From NCBI GenBank assembly GCA_031082155.1, contig JAVHLL010000008.1, positions 25,049-89,048 on the forward strand: a DNA stretch of 64,000 nucleotides. Direction: 5' to 3'. The notes beneath the pieces are model-generated. The model did no database searches, was not told where the DNA came from, and was given only the letters and a program-made list of their open reading frames with translations. Positions within the stretch are counted from its first letter, which is position 1, and each line of letters begins with the position of its first letter. Below, one piece after another: positions 18,718 through 28,050 of the stretch. Source of the DNA: Thermodesulfovibrionales bacterium (GTDB taxonomy: Bacteria; Nitrospirota; Thermodesulfovibrionia; Thermodesulfovibrionales; SM23-35). Position numbers and translations under genes: made by a program.

Positions 18718-19791
18718 TTAGTGAAGCAGGGATTCGTATTTGCTGATCACAATAGCCCAATTGTATTTTTCCTGTAATATTTTCTCATAGTATTTGAATA
18801 TTTTTTCTTTGTCGATCTCTTCAAAGTCTTTTTCCATAAAATCGATCTGCTTGCTCAATTCCTTCTTATCTTTATAGTAATATCCATATTCCCTTAAGAC
18901 CTCGCGATTATAGGGGACGTCATATGCCAGCACGATGTTCCTGCTTGAAATTGCCTCCAGGAGTGAAGGGTTTGTTCCTCCAACACTGTGTCCGTGGATA
19001 TATGCAAACGCATTTGCTCTCAGAGCATAAAGCTTAGGCCTGTCATAAATGGGCCCTGTGAATATAACCCGTTCTGACGGGGATTCTTCCGTCTCTTTCA
19101 GGTTGCTCACAATAATTAATTTTTTTTGACTCTTTGATTGCAGAAACCCCTGAGTACTTATATCAAAATTATTCTCCGGGACATGTCTGCCGACAATCAG
19201 GTAGTAGCCGTTTTTTTCAAGCTGATATTTCTCCTTGAGCTGCTGCCAATCCTGCGGTTGATAGGAACACACATCCACGCCATAGGGGATGAACTCATAT
19301 TTCTTGTTGTATTCCGATACAACATATTCACCGATTGCAACAGCATCCGCAACTACAACATCAGCCCATTTGACCGCCATGCGTTCAAGAGACTTTAACG
19401 CAAACTTTATGAACCCTCCCCAGCGTGAACGCTTCCATTCCAGCCCGTCAACATTGACAAGAGTCCTCATCCCACGGATTTTAGGGAGCCACATCAGCAG
19501 ACCGCCGGAAACACCAAGAAAAATAATTGCATCGTTTTTCTCGCTGAACGTACTGCGGAGAATCGAAAGACTGCTCATCGAGACTTTTTCGAGGGAGGAC
19601 AATTTTGAAGCTTTAATGAAGATCCGTTTTATCTTCGGGGCTGAAAACGGGATGTCCTGAAACTCCGGGAGAGAATATACAAAAACTTCGTGGCCATATT
19701 CCACAAGTCCCTCCGCCAGTACTTCCGCAAAGGTTTCAAACCCCCCGTATCTGGCAGGGATACCACGGGAACCGATGATGGCTACTTTCAT
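18718..19791 (-). CDS. glycosyltransferase family 4 with DUF1972-type N-terminus
   Basis: 357 residues. The N-terminus MKVAIIGSRGIPARYGGFETF is the DUF1972 signature seen in rhamnosyl- and other transferases. The C-terminal GT-B half has YYLIVGRHVPENN and HGHSVGGTNPSLLEAISS, where the Glu in PSLLEA matches the nucleotide-binding EX7E region. It is cytoplasmic, adding a sugar to the lipid-linked glycan; donor and acceptor are unknown. It is bracketed by REP palindromes at both ends. Confidence 0.9.
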   Translation of the reverse strand: MKVAIIGSRGIPARYGGFETFAEVLAEGLVEYGHEVFVYSLPEFQDIPFSAPKIKRIFIKASKLSSLEKVSMSSLSILRSTFSEKNDAIIFLGVSGGLLMWLPKIRGMRTLVNVDGLEWKRSRWGGFIKFALKSLERMAVKWADVVVADAVAIGEYVVSEYNKKYEFIPYGVDVCSYQPQDWQQLKEKYQLEKNGYYLIVGRHVPENNFDISTQGFLQSKSQKKLIIVSNLKETEESPSERVIFTGPIYDRPKLYALRANAFAYIHGHSVGGTNPSLLEAISSRNIVLAYDVPYNREVLREYGYYYKDKKELSKQIDFMEKDFEEIDKEKIFKYYEKILQEKYNWAIVISKYESLLH

Positions 19792-19809
19792 GTTGCTTTT
19801 GAGACTTAC

Positions 19810-21021
19810 CTACACCTCCGAGGTGTAGGTTTTATGGGGGGTTTTTTCAATGACTTCCCGATATATATCCATCAGCATCTCATAATTCTTATCCGGAGTA
19901 TATTTTTCCTCGTATTCCCTCCGTGCATTCTGGCCCATCCGTTTGCATTCCTCTGGATTAGTCCAAAGCCATCTAACCTTTTCGGTAAGCTCCTGGGTAT
20001 TCATCGGAGTAAATAAAAGTCCGGTAACCTTATCCTTTACGATATCAGCCATGGCGCCGAGATTGGATGCGATCACCGGTTTGCAGTGCGAAAATGCCTC
20101 TATGATTGTAAGACCAAACGTTTCATACCAGATAGAAGGCATTATGAGAAATCTGGCATTGTTGAGAATCTTTCTGCATTCAAGATATGGCTTATATCCA
20201 ATGAAATCTATATTCTTTATATTCAGATCATTCACGAGGGACTTAAAATCCTTTGCGTCCGGTCCATCTCCGACGATCTTCAACGGGATATCAGGCAGGT
20301 TTTTCCATGCACCGATTAGAGTCCGCACCCCTTTTTCTTCGCCGAGTCTTCCAATAAAAACAGCATAATCACCATATTGGTATTTTTCCTTTTCATACGT
20401 ATCATCGACAAAATTCGGCTTTATAAAAAGCTTCGTCTCATCAAAGCCTGCTTCAAGATATATTTTTCTCTGTGATTCAGTAAGGCAGATATACCCGTCA
20501 ATTTTTTTTTTGAAAGTCTTTAAATACCAGTGTAATTTAAGCATGAATGCGACAGGAATCGACTGAAGATTTGAACCCTTGAAGCACCCATATTCAACAC
20601 TCTTGAAAAAAGCCCCGCCTTTGCATTCGTTACAAATCTTTCCACTTCTCATCAGGAAAGCCATCGGGCACAAATACCTGAAATCGTGAAGAGTTTGAAT
20701 GATAGGTATGCCTGCTGAATCCGCTGCGTAAAAGACCGAGGGGGAAATGAAAGGAAAGAAATTATGGAGATGAATAATATCCGGGTTTTCTTTAAGAAGA
20801 AGCTGTTTGATTTTTTTGTAGTAAATGAAAGACCATGGAACCTGGAGAATAGTGGAAAGTTTTTTCAGAGGACTTGCGTTATCGAACTCGTCATTCGAAG
20901 GATTTATTTTAAAAACAACGTTTTCATATTGCTCTAAAAGTTTTGATTCTTTGCTGAATACTATATCATCCCCACTGGAAGAACCAGAACGGTGTGAGTT
21001 ATGAATCAGGAGTGCCTTCAT
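19810..21021 (-). CDS. glycosyltransferase family 4
   Basis: About 403 residues from the ATG at 21021 (MKALLIHNSH). GT-B features are IIHLHNFFPFISPS, the donor-side GRLGEEKGVRTLI and PSIWYETFGLTIIEAF with the EX7E pair. A four-Cys segment (CPMAFLMRSGKICNEC) sits near residue 125. The last six codons (T-Y-T-S-E-V) and stop are encoded by a REP palindrome, so the original C-terminus seems to have been replaced. The start overlaps the end of the acyltransferase gene by 23 bp. Confidence 0.88.
   Translation of the reverse strand: MKALLIHNSHRSGSSSGDDIVFSKESKLLEQYENVVFKINPSNDEFDNASPLKKLSTILQVPWSFIYYKKIKQLLLKENPDIIHLHNFFPFISPSVFYAADSAGIPIIQTLHDFRYLCPMAFLMRSGKICNECKGGAFFKSVEYGCFKGSNLQSIPVAFMLKLHWYLKTFKKKIDGYICLTESQRKIYLEAGFDETKLFIKPNFVDDTYEKEKYQYGDYAVFIGRLGEEKGVRTLIGAWKNLPDIPLKIVGDGPDAKDFKSLVNDLNIKNIDFIGYKPYLECRKILNNARFLIMPSIWYETFGLTIIEAFSHCKPVIASNLGAMADIVKDKVTGLLFTPMNTQELTEKVRWLWTNPEECKRMGQNARREYEEKYTPDKNYEMLMDIYREVIEKTPHKTYTSEV
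19811..19827. repeat. REP palindrome forming the end of a coding region
   Basis: TACACCTCCGAGGTGTA, one central base different from the RAYT-flanking copies. It supplies the final sense codons and lies next to the stop of the family-4 glycosyltransferase. Confidence 0.75.
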
Positions 21022-21691
21022 CCCTCTTCTTAATAAGCCTGGCTGGATTTCCAGCAACAATCTCTTTACTATTTACGGATTTATTTATGATACTTCCGGC
21101 TCCAATGATGGCACCTTCTTTTATTACCACTCCTCCCAGAACTACAACATTTGCACCTATCCAAACATTATTTTCAATGGTTACAGGAATTTGTAATATA
21201 CCTTGTTCTTTTATAACCGCGTCTATGTCCTCATAATTATGTTTCTCGGTTATTATTGTTACATTAGGACCTATAAGCACATTTTCACCTATTTCAAGTC
21301 CTCCGGTAGCTCCCAGGAAACAATTGTTATTACAGGAACTTCTTGTTCTCATAATAAAATAACCTTGATATGAAGATACATTACCAGTTCTTAAATAGGT
21401 ATTCCTTCCCAATGTGCAATAATCCTCTATTATGATTCCCTTTTGAGAACTTGCATCAATATAAGAACCGTCATGAATAGTTGCGAATTTCCCAAGCTTT
21501 ATTCTTTTCTTGCATTTAACACAAACGTTCTTTCCGATAAAACAAAATCTTCCAAATCGAAAGAACCCCCTCAAGAGCATTATTCCTCGTTCGAGGATAT
21601 ATTCATAAAATACATCATCAGGCAATTGCTGTAGATTATTAATCTCAGGCAATTTTTCCTTAAATAAACTAACAATTATTTTTTTAAGCAT
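20999..21691 (-). CDS. left-handed beta-helix acyltransferase
   Basis: 230 residues with hexapeptide repeats from about residue 60 to 215 (for example IGENVLIGPNVTIITEKH and IENNVWIGANVVVLGGVVI), the WcaF/Maa-type O-acetyltransferase fold; the His in EKHNY is a candidate catalytic residue. It probably acetylates a sugar of the surface glycan. It overlaps the genes on both sides (8 bp with 21684 and 23 bp with 21021), so it is part of one operon. Confidence 0.88.
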   Translation of the reverse strand: MLKKIIVSLFKEKLPEINNLQQLPDDVFYEYILERGIMLLRGFFRFGRFCFIGKNVCVKCKKRIKLGKFATIHDGSYIDASSQKGIIIEDYCTLGRNTYLRTGNVSSYQGYFIMRTRSSCNNNCFLGATGGLEIGENVLIGPNVTIITEKHNYEDIDAVIKEQGILQIPVTIENNVWIGANVVVLGGVVIKEGAIIGAGSIINKSVNSKEIVAGNPARLIKKRDEGTPDS

Positions 21692-22841
21692 TAAATCCTT
21701 TGAGATTTTTCTCTATTAAATATTCGAGTAATTTTATCATTGACGCCCATACCTTATTGGGGCGCTCCTCTGTGTTTTCCCATCTTGCCCAGAGGTCACC
21801 TATTGTAATCATATCCAAGAGGTATAATGGCAGAAGTTTTTCAATGAGACTCCTATCGATACATACCTTATCAGTATATTCAATAAAGAAATTCTCGTTC
21901 TGCCGAAAATATCTAAAAGCATTTAATGGAGAAACATCATATTTAAGCGTAAAAAAAGTAAATAGAATATATGCATATGCATCCCACAATGGCAATCCGT
22001 TCTCTTCCATTAATTCCCAATCAACCAATAAAACAGCATTCGTTGTGCAATTCGTAATTAAATTCCACGGCTTAAAATCATAATGCACTAAGCATAATGG
22101 TATTCTCACATCATTCATTGTGTCATATAAATTTATTGTTCTAATACACAAGTCCCTTATATTTTGATCCTGTATTTTGAATATTTTCGATTTTATATTT
22201 AAATAAATCTTTGTTTCATTCAGTCTTTCCTCTTCAGACCTAGTTACTCTAAACAATTCAATCAATATTTCCAGGATACTGCTGTTTCTCTTTTTTACAT
22301 CAAATGGTCTATATTGAGATGGACAGTTCATTACAAAGTAGTACATTCTGCTTTTCTCTGCTGACTTCATAATTTTGGGAATTTCAAGATTCTTAAATTC
22401 GATATTTGCAATTTTGTTTAAGTTAATTATTTCTTTTCCTATGCTTTTCTTGCCAAAATCATCAAGAGCCAGTTTGATAATGCCTTCACACTCACCATTA
22501 TTATTTAATACTTGTATGATGATTTTTTGATAAGAAGGGACATATAAATTGAATTTTTTATTAGCCATTCCTATTTCGTTAATAAATTCAGGTACAGATA
22601 TCATATTTTCATCGTTAACATTTCTATTTATTAGATATTGTGTTTTTTTAAGCAAATTATATGAATGGCTAAGGAAAGCTTTTTTAACTTTACTCCTAAA
22701 AGTTAACGCAGGATAGAAATTCAACCCAGCTAAAAATATCCGTTTATTTTCTAGCGAAAGAAGATATTTAGGTGGAGTCTGTGAAGGCAAGGCAATATAA
22801 TTTGACCAATAATCAGATTTCGATTTCACTGTATAAGTCAA
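21684..22841 (-). CDS. phosphotransferase (APH/choline kinase-like) family protein
   Basis: 385 residues. The kinase-like catalytic loop is CLVHYDFKPWNLI (His-x-Asp...Asn), followed by LLVDWELMEENGLPLWDAYAY (metal-binding Asp). The first 200 residues are less conserved. In surface-glycan clusters such proteins may phosphorylate a sugar or alcohol substituent; the substrate is unknown. It is AT-rich like its neighbours to 29.3 kb and overlaps the next glycosyltransferase by 29 bp. Confidence 0.78.
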   Translation of the reverse strand: MTYTVKSKSDYWSNYIALPSQTPPKYLLSLENKRIFLAGLNFYPALTFRSKVKKAFLSHSYNLLKKTQYLINRNVNDENMISVPEFINEIGMANKKFNLYVPSYQKIIIQVLNNNGECEGIIKLALDDFGKKSIGKEIINLNKIANIEFKNLEIPKIMKSAEKSRMYYFVMNCPSQYRPFDVKKRNSSILEILIELFRVTRSEEERLNETKIYLNIKSKIFKIQDQNIRDLCIRTINLYDTMNDVRIPLCLVHYDFKPWNLITNCTTNAVLLVDWELMEENGLPLWDAYAYILFTFFTLKYDVSPLNAFRYFRQNENFFIEYTDKVCIDRSLIEKLLPLYLLDMITIGDLWARWENTEERPNKVWASMIKLLEYLIEKNLKGFNA

Positions 22842-24051
22842 CCATTTTCTTGCCGAGTTTCTCCCATGTATATGATTCTAAGAGGGCTTCTTTTGCTTTC
22901 AAGGCAATTCTATTTCTCAACTCTTTATCGTTAGCAAGCATAAGTAAACTATCAGATAGATCTTCTATGACCTGTTGAGGGGCTTCAACATTAATTTTCA
23001 GACCATTGTCATCACTTAAGATTATATCTTGCCCCCCTTTTTTTAAACATACTATAGGAATTTCCATCATAATAGCTTCAAATATAGCCCATGAACCTCC
23101 CTCTTTAAAGCTCGTTGAAAGATATATGTCACTTCGTGACAATTGTTGAAATACCTCCTTTCGCTCCAGCCACCCAGTAAAATGGATATATTCATTAAGT
23201 TCATTTTCTTTACAGTATGATATTAATTTTGCTTTCTCACTGCCATCGCCTATTATCATCATCTTAAAGGGCAAATGATATTTTTTGCTAAATTGTCCGA
23301 TAGTCTTCAATGTAATTAAATTTATCTTTGAATGTATGAATCTTCCAACAGTAATGATTCTCAATTCTTTGTTTTGCTCCTTTGATTTGTTTTCTGTTTT
23401 TCGAAATTCGACCAACTCTGGAGGTACGCCAGTTTCTAAAAACATCTTTGTTTTATCCCTAAATAATTTCGGGATCATTGCAAAGGTTTCTTTATCACGC
23501 ACCAGTACAAGATCAGCTTTTGCAATCCCCACGTAAAGCAATGGATTAAGAATATAAATTGCCTGTACCGTATGCCTTACCAATTCCTTGAATTTTCCTC
23601 TGAGAGATAATTCACCCCAAAAATTTACAGGCACATTTCCCCCACCACCGATAGGCCCAAAAATAAATTTAGTTGGCACTGCAAAAATAAAAGTTGGCAA
23701 TAATATACTTCCGAAAGTAATATAATGCACCAGATCGAATTTAATTCTTCTATGCCATTTTAAAGCTACAAATAGAGAGGCGAATTGCCACAGTGTATAA
23801 TAAATATAAAGTCCTTTCTCACCTTTTTTCCAAAGTCTCATCCATTTCGGCAAATCAAAATAGATAAAATGTAAATTGTTATATTTTTCTTTCTCTATTT
23901 CTTTCTCTATAAGTTTTTTATTAGATAATCTTGTTAAAACCCAAACATCATGGTACTTTGAAATTTGCAGGGACCAATTCCATCCAACACCTCGTTCTGA
24001 ACTAAATCCAGGCTCACAAGAATAAGCAGATAATAGTATTTTTAATTTCAT
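22813..24051 (-). CDS. glycosyltransferase family 4
   Basis: 412 residues. It begins MKLKILLSAYSCEPGFSSERGVGWNW, a typical start for one GT4 subgroup. FGPIGGGGNVP lies mid-protein and the donor site reads ITVGRFIHSKINLITLK...FKEGGSWAIFEAIM...GGQDIIL. It transfers a sugar in the cytoplasm. It lies in the AT-rich block and overlaps the downstream phosphotransferase gene. Confidence 0.88.
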   Translation of the reverse strand: MKLKILLSAYSCEPGFSSERGVGWNWSLQISKYHDVWVLTRLSNKKLIEKEIEKEKYNNLHFIYFDLPKWMRLWKKGEKGLYIYYTLWQFASLFVALKWHRRIKFDLVHYITFGSILLPTFIFAVPTKFIFGPIGGGGNVPVNFWGELSLRGKFKELVRHTVQAIYILNPLLYVGIAKADLVLVRDKETFAMIPKLFRDKTKMFLETGVPPELVEFRKTENKSKEQNKELRIITVGRFIHSKINLITLKTIGQFSKKYHLPFKMMIIGDGSEKAKLISYCKENELNEYIHFTGWLERKEVFQQLSRSDIYLSTSFKEGGSWAIFEAIMMEIPIVCLKKGGQDIILSDDNGLKINVEAPQQVIEDLSDSLLMLANDKELRNRIALKAKEALLESYTWEKLGKKMVDLYSEIEI

Positions 24052-24086
24052 CTTTGATATTTCTTGTAATAAAAGGATTTTGAACG

Positions 24087-25514
24087 TTATGTTAATTCTC
24101 TTCGAGGATAAGTCTTCCTACTGATATCATATTTAGAAACAATGGATATAATTATCGAATATACAATAATAACCGGTGTATTTAAACCACCAATGCCATA
24201 ATCTATGAAGCAATCAAACATTATAATAATTAATATTGCTACCATTTCTAAAAAATAATATCTATTAAAATTATCTTCTAACAAATAGTTTTTAAATATT
24301 TTATTAAATAAGAAAAATAGTGATAGTAATAGTATTAATAGTCCAAATAGCCCCAATCCTATTAATACCTGAATAAATGAATTATGTGCCATCGTTATTG
24401 TAAAACCTTCAGATGTCTTGAAAATAATTCCATCGGTATCCATCATTTGATAACCGACGCCAATCAAAGGACTTTTAGGAAATACAAACTGCAATAAATC
24501 TTTCCAGACGGTTAATCTTCCAGTCAATGAAACAACACTATCAATAGAATCTCCTTTCAGTGCAAACTCAAATATTGAAGCCCAGTATAAGGAACCAATA
24601 AGAAAAACTAACGGAGCTAATATACATAATAAACTGAAGATTCTGATAGCTTTCTTCTCTCTACTGCCCAAAAATATAAATATACTAGCGAATAAAGTAC
24701 CGAGTATTGCTCCTCTACCTGCCGTTTTGAATAATGTAAATGATAATATTATTGCAAATCCATAATAATATATTATGTTCTGCCTTATTGTTTTTCTTTT
24801 ATTTAAAATTGTATTAACAACTGGGATAAATAATATGCCTGCAATTACAGCAAGCATATTTGGATCAATTATCTTTCCCCCTAAAGCATGAAAAGTGGGG
24901 CCTTGAGGACCATAGCGAGGTTTTAATACATAACTTGGTTCAATTAAATAGATAACCCAAATAATTACTATTAATAATGACAATGCAAAATACAGTAAAG
25001 ATAATCCCTCTTGAATATAATTGGTTTTTTTCACTATGACAATACTCATAATAATAAAGGACAATAATTCAACTCCACGCGAGAGAGAATAAACCGGCAT
25101 ATGAGAATAAATTGCTGAAATGCACGCTAAAAATGCAAATAATAAAAAATAAAATGTTGGTTTATCATATAACATTTTCTTTTCTTTCATTTTTACAAGT
25201 AAGATGATAAAAACTATCAATATAAAACCTCGAATAGACATTTTTATCCAAGTTATTGGGTCAGCAGTTACAAAAGAAGTAAAAAGGGTTTTTTGTTGAA
25301 CGTTTAGAAATACAACAAAACTTAAATAGAACAGCAGAGATGTAAAATCAAATTTCACTTGAAATCTTTTTTTAATAAATATTATGAGAGTGATACAGGT
25401 CAAGAATGCTATAAAAATATTTACTGCTAACCATCGCTCATTAAACAATACATTTAATACGATAAGCCCTGTTATTACAGCAAGCAGGACACTATATAGC
25501 TCTTTTTTTTGCAT
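24087..25514 (-). CDS. O-antigen ligase/polymerase-like membrane protein (Wzy-type)
   Basis: 475 residues, about 11-12 predicted membrane helices. The Wzy/WaaL signature region around residues 275-375 includes GRGAILGTLFAS, SLTGRLTVWKDLLQF, SPLIGVGYQMM and TMAHNSFIQVLIGLGLFG (the conserved HNxxxQ-like site in the large periplasmic loop). It polymerises repeat units or ligates O-antigen at the periplasmic face. The nearby Wzx-like flippase and initiating transferase support a Wzx/Wzy pathway. Very AT-rich. Confidence 0.88.
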   Translation of the reverse strand: MQKKELYSVLLAVITGLIVLNVLFNERWLAVNIFIAFLTCITLIIFIKKRFQVKFDFTSLLFYLSFVVFLNVQQKTLFTSFVTADPITWIKMSIRGFILIVFIILLVKMKEKKMLYDKPTFYFLLFAFLACISAIYSHMPVYSLSRGVELLSFIIMSIVIVKKTNYIQEGLSLLYFALSLLIVIIWVIYLIEPSYVLKPRYGPQGPTFHALGGKIIDPNMLAVIAGILFIPVVNTILNKRKTIRQNIIYYYGFAIILSFTLFKTAGRGAILGTLFASIFIFLGSREKKAIRIFSLLCILAPLVFLIGSLYWASIFEFALKGDSIDSVVSLTGRLTVWKDLLQFVFPKSPLIGVGYQMMDTDGIIFKTSEGFTITMAHNSFIQVLIGLGLFGLLILLLSLFFLFNKIFKNYLLEDNFNRYYFLEMVAILIIIMFDCFIDYGIGGLNTPVIIVYSIIISIVSKYDISRKTYPRRELT

Positions 25515-25553
25515 GTAATTTTCTAATTGATAGCTGTTATGTCACTGCTTTTA

Positions 25554-26909
25554 CTATTGAGTAATATTTAAAGGACTAGTAATTCTTTTTACAAACTCAC
25601 AAGCAATTTCTTTGGCTATTTCTGATACAGCTTTACTCGAATCAACTTTATAGAAGCATGAATACTTGTATGTTAAGTTGTTATATTCCACAAGTTGTCT
25701 TGATATTTCTTCTATAGGAAGTTCTTGCTTTCTTTTATAAATAATTTCAGCCTTATTATCGAGGAAAATTACTATAGCTGGCATAGGCAATAATTTCATT
25801 AATGTTATCGGTATTATTTTGGGCAGCTTTATTCTTGCACGTGCCGGATCAACAATGAAATCATAGTAATACCTATCAAAAATTACTATTTTATTTCTAG
25901 CAAATAATGGCTTTACCTTAATCAGATAACCTATTGTGTAATCGATGAAATAATATAGTAATCTGAAAATTGATAAAATTACCCCTGATGGTTTAGCCCT
26001 ATGTGGTTTAGTAAAATCTTCTTCTATGCCTTTATGTCTACCTAAACTGAAAAGTTTTTTAAGATTAGGCAATAATAATGGTCGAAAATGGAAAACACAT
26101 ATATTTGAATGTTTCGTCTTAAATACGTCTACAAACAAGTCTGTTAGTGCATTGATAATAGTAGTCTTACCAGTTCCATCAGGACCTATAATAGACAAGA
26201 AATAGCGTGTGGCAAATAATCTCAACTTAATTTCATGCAGGTAAAATAATGCTAAATTTGATAAAAACTTAATTGTTCTTTTTTTTACATTATTCAAGTA
26301 AAGAGAAAATATAATTTTTTTTCTAAACTTTACCGTTTCATCTAACTTTCCTGATTCGAAAAAGGGAGTTAACTGTTGCGTTAATTTCTCTCCAAATGCA
26401 TTAATGCAAAGTTTGCTAAAGGTTTCCATTCCTTTTTGTGCATTAGAAAGGATCGCATATCTATATTTATCCTTGATAAGTCCACCACTTAAAAGAGGTG
26501 AAAGCCAGGAAATAAATGCTTCTTGTGTTGGAGACGGGATATAAAAATTCTTAAATTGTCTTTCCCCCGATAGAATCTCTTCACCACAAAGATATATTGC
26601 TCCTTTCCATTCTTCATCCTGATGAAAATCAAGTGCCAATGAAAATATATTATTGTCCTTAAATTTAAATAAAAAATATCTGGTCATATATTGTCTCTTT
26701 ATTACGTTTATGTAATGAAAATTGTAATGTGTCGCCATTTTAAGAATAATTTCATAATTCATCTTAAACGCTTTTCGTTCAATCAGCATATCTATATCTG
26801 CTCCAATATTTTCTTCTGGCAGTTTTTCATAATTTCTCAAAATACAATATTGGACACCAAGCCTTTCATATTCTCTAAATAAATAATTAAGGCAATCGCG
26901 TAATAGCAT
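25554..26909 (-). CDS. nucleotidyltransferase-like / P-loop kinase fusion protein
   Basis: About 451 residues from ATG 26909 (a longer frame to 26963 overlaps the next gene further). The N-terminal part has YCILRNYEKLPEENIGADIDML, a polymerase-beta nucleotidyltransferase-like Asp pair. From about residue 245 a P-loop domain, SIIGPDGTGKTTIINAL, resembles thymidylate/nucleoside kinases, with a later FDRYYYDFIVDP matching the DR(Y/F) block. The two-domain layout is seen in polysaccharide clusters, where its role is not established. Product and substrate are unknown. AT-rich. Confidence 0.72.
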   Translation of the reverse strand: MLLRDCLNYLFREYERLGVQYCILRNYEKLPEENIGADIDMLIERKAFKMNYEIILKMATHYNFHYINVIKRQYMTRYFLFKFKDNNIFSLALDFHQDEEWKGAIYLCGEEILSGERQFKNFYIPSPTQEAFISWLSPLLSGGLIKDKYRYAILSNAQKGMETFSKLCINAFGEKLTQQLTPFFESGKLDETVKFRKKIIFSLYLNNVKKRTIKFLSNLALFYLHEIKLRLFATRYFLSIIGPDGTGKTTIINALTDLFVDVFKTKHSNICVFHFRPLLLPNLKKLFSLGRHKGIEEDFTKPHRAKPSGVILSIFRLLYYFIDYTIGYLIKVKPLFARNKIVIFDRYYYDFIVDPARARIKLPKIIPITLMKLLPMPAIVIFLDNKAEIIYKRKQELPIEEISRQLVEYNNLTYKYSCFYKVDSSKAVSEIAKEIACEFVKRITSPLNITQ

Positions 26910-28050
26910 CAGAAGCCCTTTTATATATCTCGCAAAATTTATTTGATATTTCAGACCATGCAAATTCCCGCTCTATCATTTTTCTTCCATTTCGTCCCAT
27001 ACCAGACAAGTTAATATTATTTGAGAATGCCTCTATTATCTTTTCTGATATGTCAATCGGATCCAAATCAACTATGAATCCCGCATTATATTCCCTTATC
27101 TTATCTCCTAAATTGGTTTCATTAGAAACTATACAAGGCTTAGAGCAAGCAAGTGCTTCGAGAATACCTATTGGCATTCCTTCCCAACGTGAACTCTGTA
27201 TGAAAATATCTGAATCTGCAAGAAGCCCATATTTTCGTTCACCGTACATAGGTTCAAATACATGTACTTTACCATGTAAATCCAAAGTTTGTATGAGATT
27301 CATAACTATTTGAAGTCCGCCCCTGTGGTCTGGTCCAACAATTATTAGCTTAAGATCATGCACTTTCTGAGCAGCTTTTGAAAATCCTTTCAAAAGCAGA
27401 TCTAACCCTTTATGTTTTGGATCAATTCTACCAATGAAAATCAGTATTTTGTATCTTTCAGCCCCAGGGACTATCGTGCTTAATTCTCCAGTTAGAGGCT
27501 TTGTTGGGATAGATGCCAAATCAACACCATTTGGAATAATAAAGATTTTTTCTCTTTTTACTCCATACTCAATTATATCTTTTGTTTCTTGAGGACCAAG
27601 TGAGTGTATAGCAGCAGCATGCGAAACTATATTTAGTTCGAATATATATTTATAGACAGTCTTTATTAAATAATTTCTCGAAAGACCTTCTGGCGAAAGA
27701 ATCCCGTGACTTGATACAATATATGGTATCCCTTTTCTTAATAATGTTCGAGTAGCAAATACATGTTCCGGTATATAATGTCCATGGAAATGAAAAATAA
27801 TGTTTTTATAATTTAATTTCTCAAATACCTTCCTTAAATCTTTACTAAGAATAAATCTTGTTCTAGTTTTAGGAAAATATTTATTCAAAATATTTTCTTT
27901 TTCTTCTTCTCCTAAACGATCAGTAATAGACCAAACTTCTACATTATGACCTGCCGCGCTTTGATTTTTCCCAAGATTGTAAACAACCTTTACAATTCCA
28001 TTCTTACTCTCCGGTTTAGCTTTACCTATAAGAAAGTGAATTATTTTCAT
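26887..28050 (-). CDS. glycosyltransferase family 4
   Basis: 387 residues. GT-B features: HGHYIPEHVFA and SHGILSPEGL in the acceptor half, FIIPNGVDL linking the halves, and IFIGRIDPKHKGLDLLLKGF and SRWEGMPIGILEALAC (EX7E) in the donor half. It is a sugar transferase of the surface-glycan cluster. It overlaps the upstream flippase gene by 4 bp and the downstream kinase-like gene by about 23 bp, so it is translated from one mRNA with them. Confidence 0.9.
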   Translation of the reverse strand: MKIIHFLIGKAKPESKNGIVKVVYNLGKNQSAAGHNVEVWSITDRLGEEEKENILNKYFPKTRTRFILSKDLRKVFEKLNYKNIIFHFHGHYIPEHVFATRTLLRKGIPYIVSSHGILSPEGLSRNYLIKTVYKYIFELNIVSHAAAIHSLGPQETKDIIEYGVKREKIFIIPNGVDLASIPTKPLTGELSTIVPGAERYKILIFIGRIDPKHKGLDLLLKGFSKAAQKVHDLKLIIVGPDHRGGLQIVMNLIQTLDLHGKVHVFEPMYGERKYGLLADSDIFIQSSRWEGMPIGILEALACSKPCIVSNETNLGDKIREYNAGFIVDLDPIDISEKIIEAFSNNINLSGMGRNGRKMIEREFAWSEISNKFCEIYKRASDAITRLP

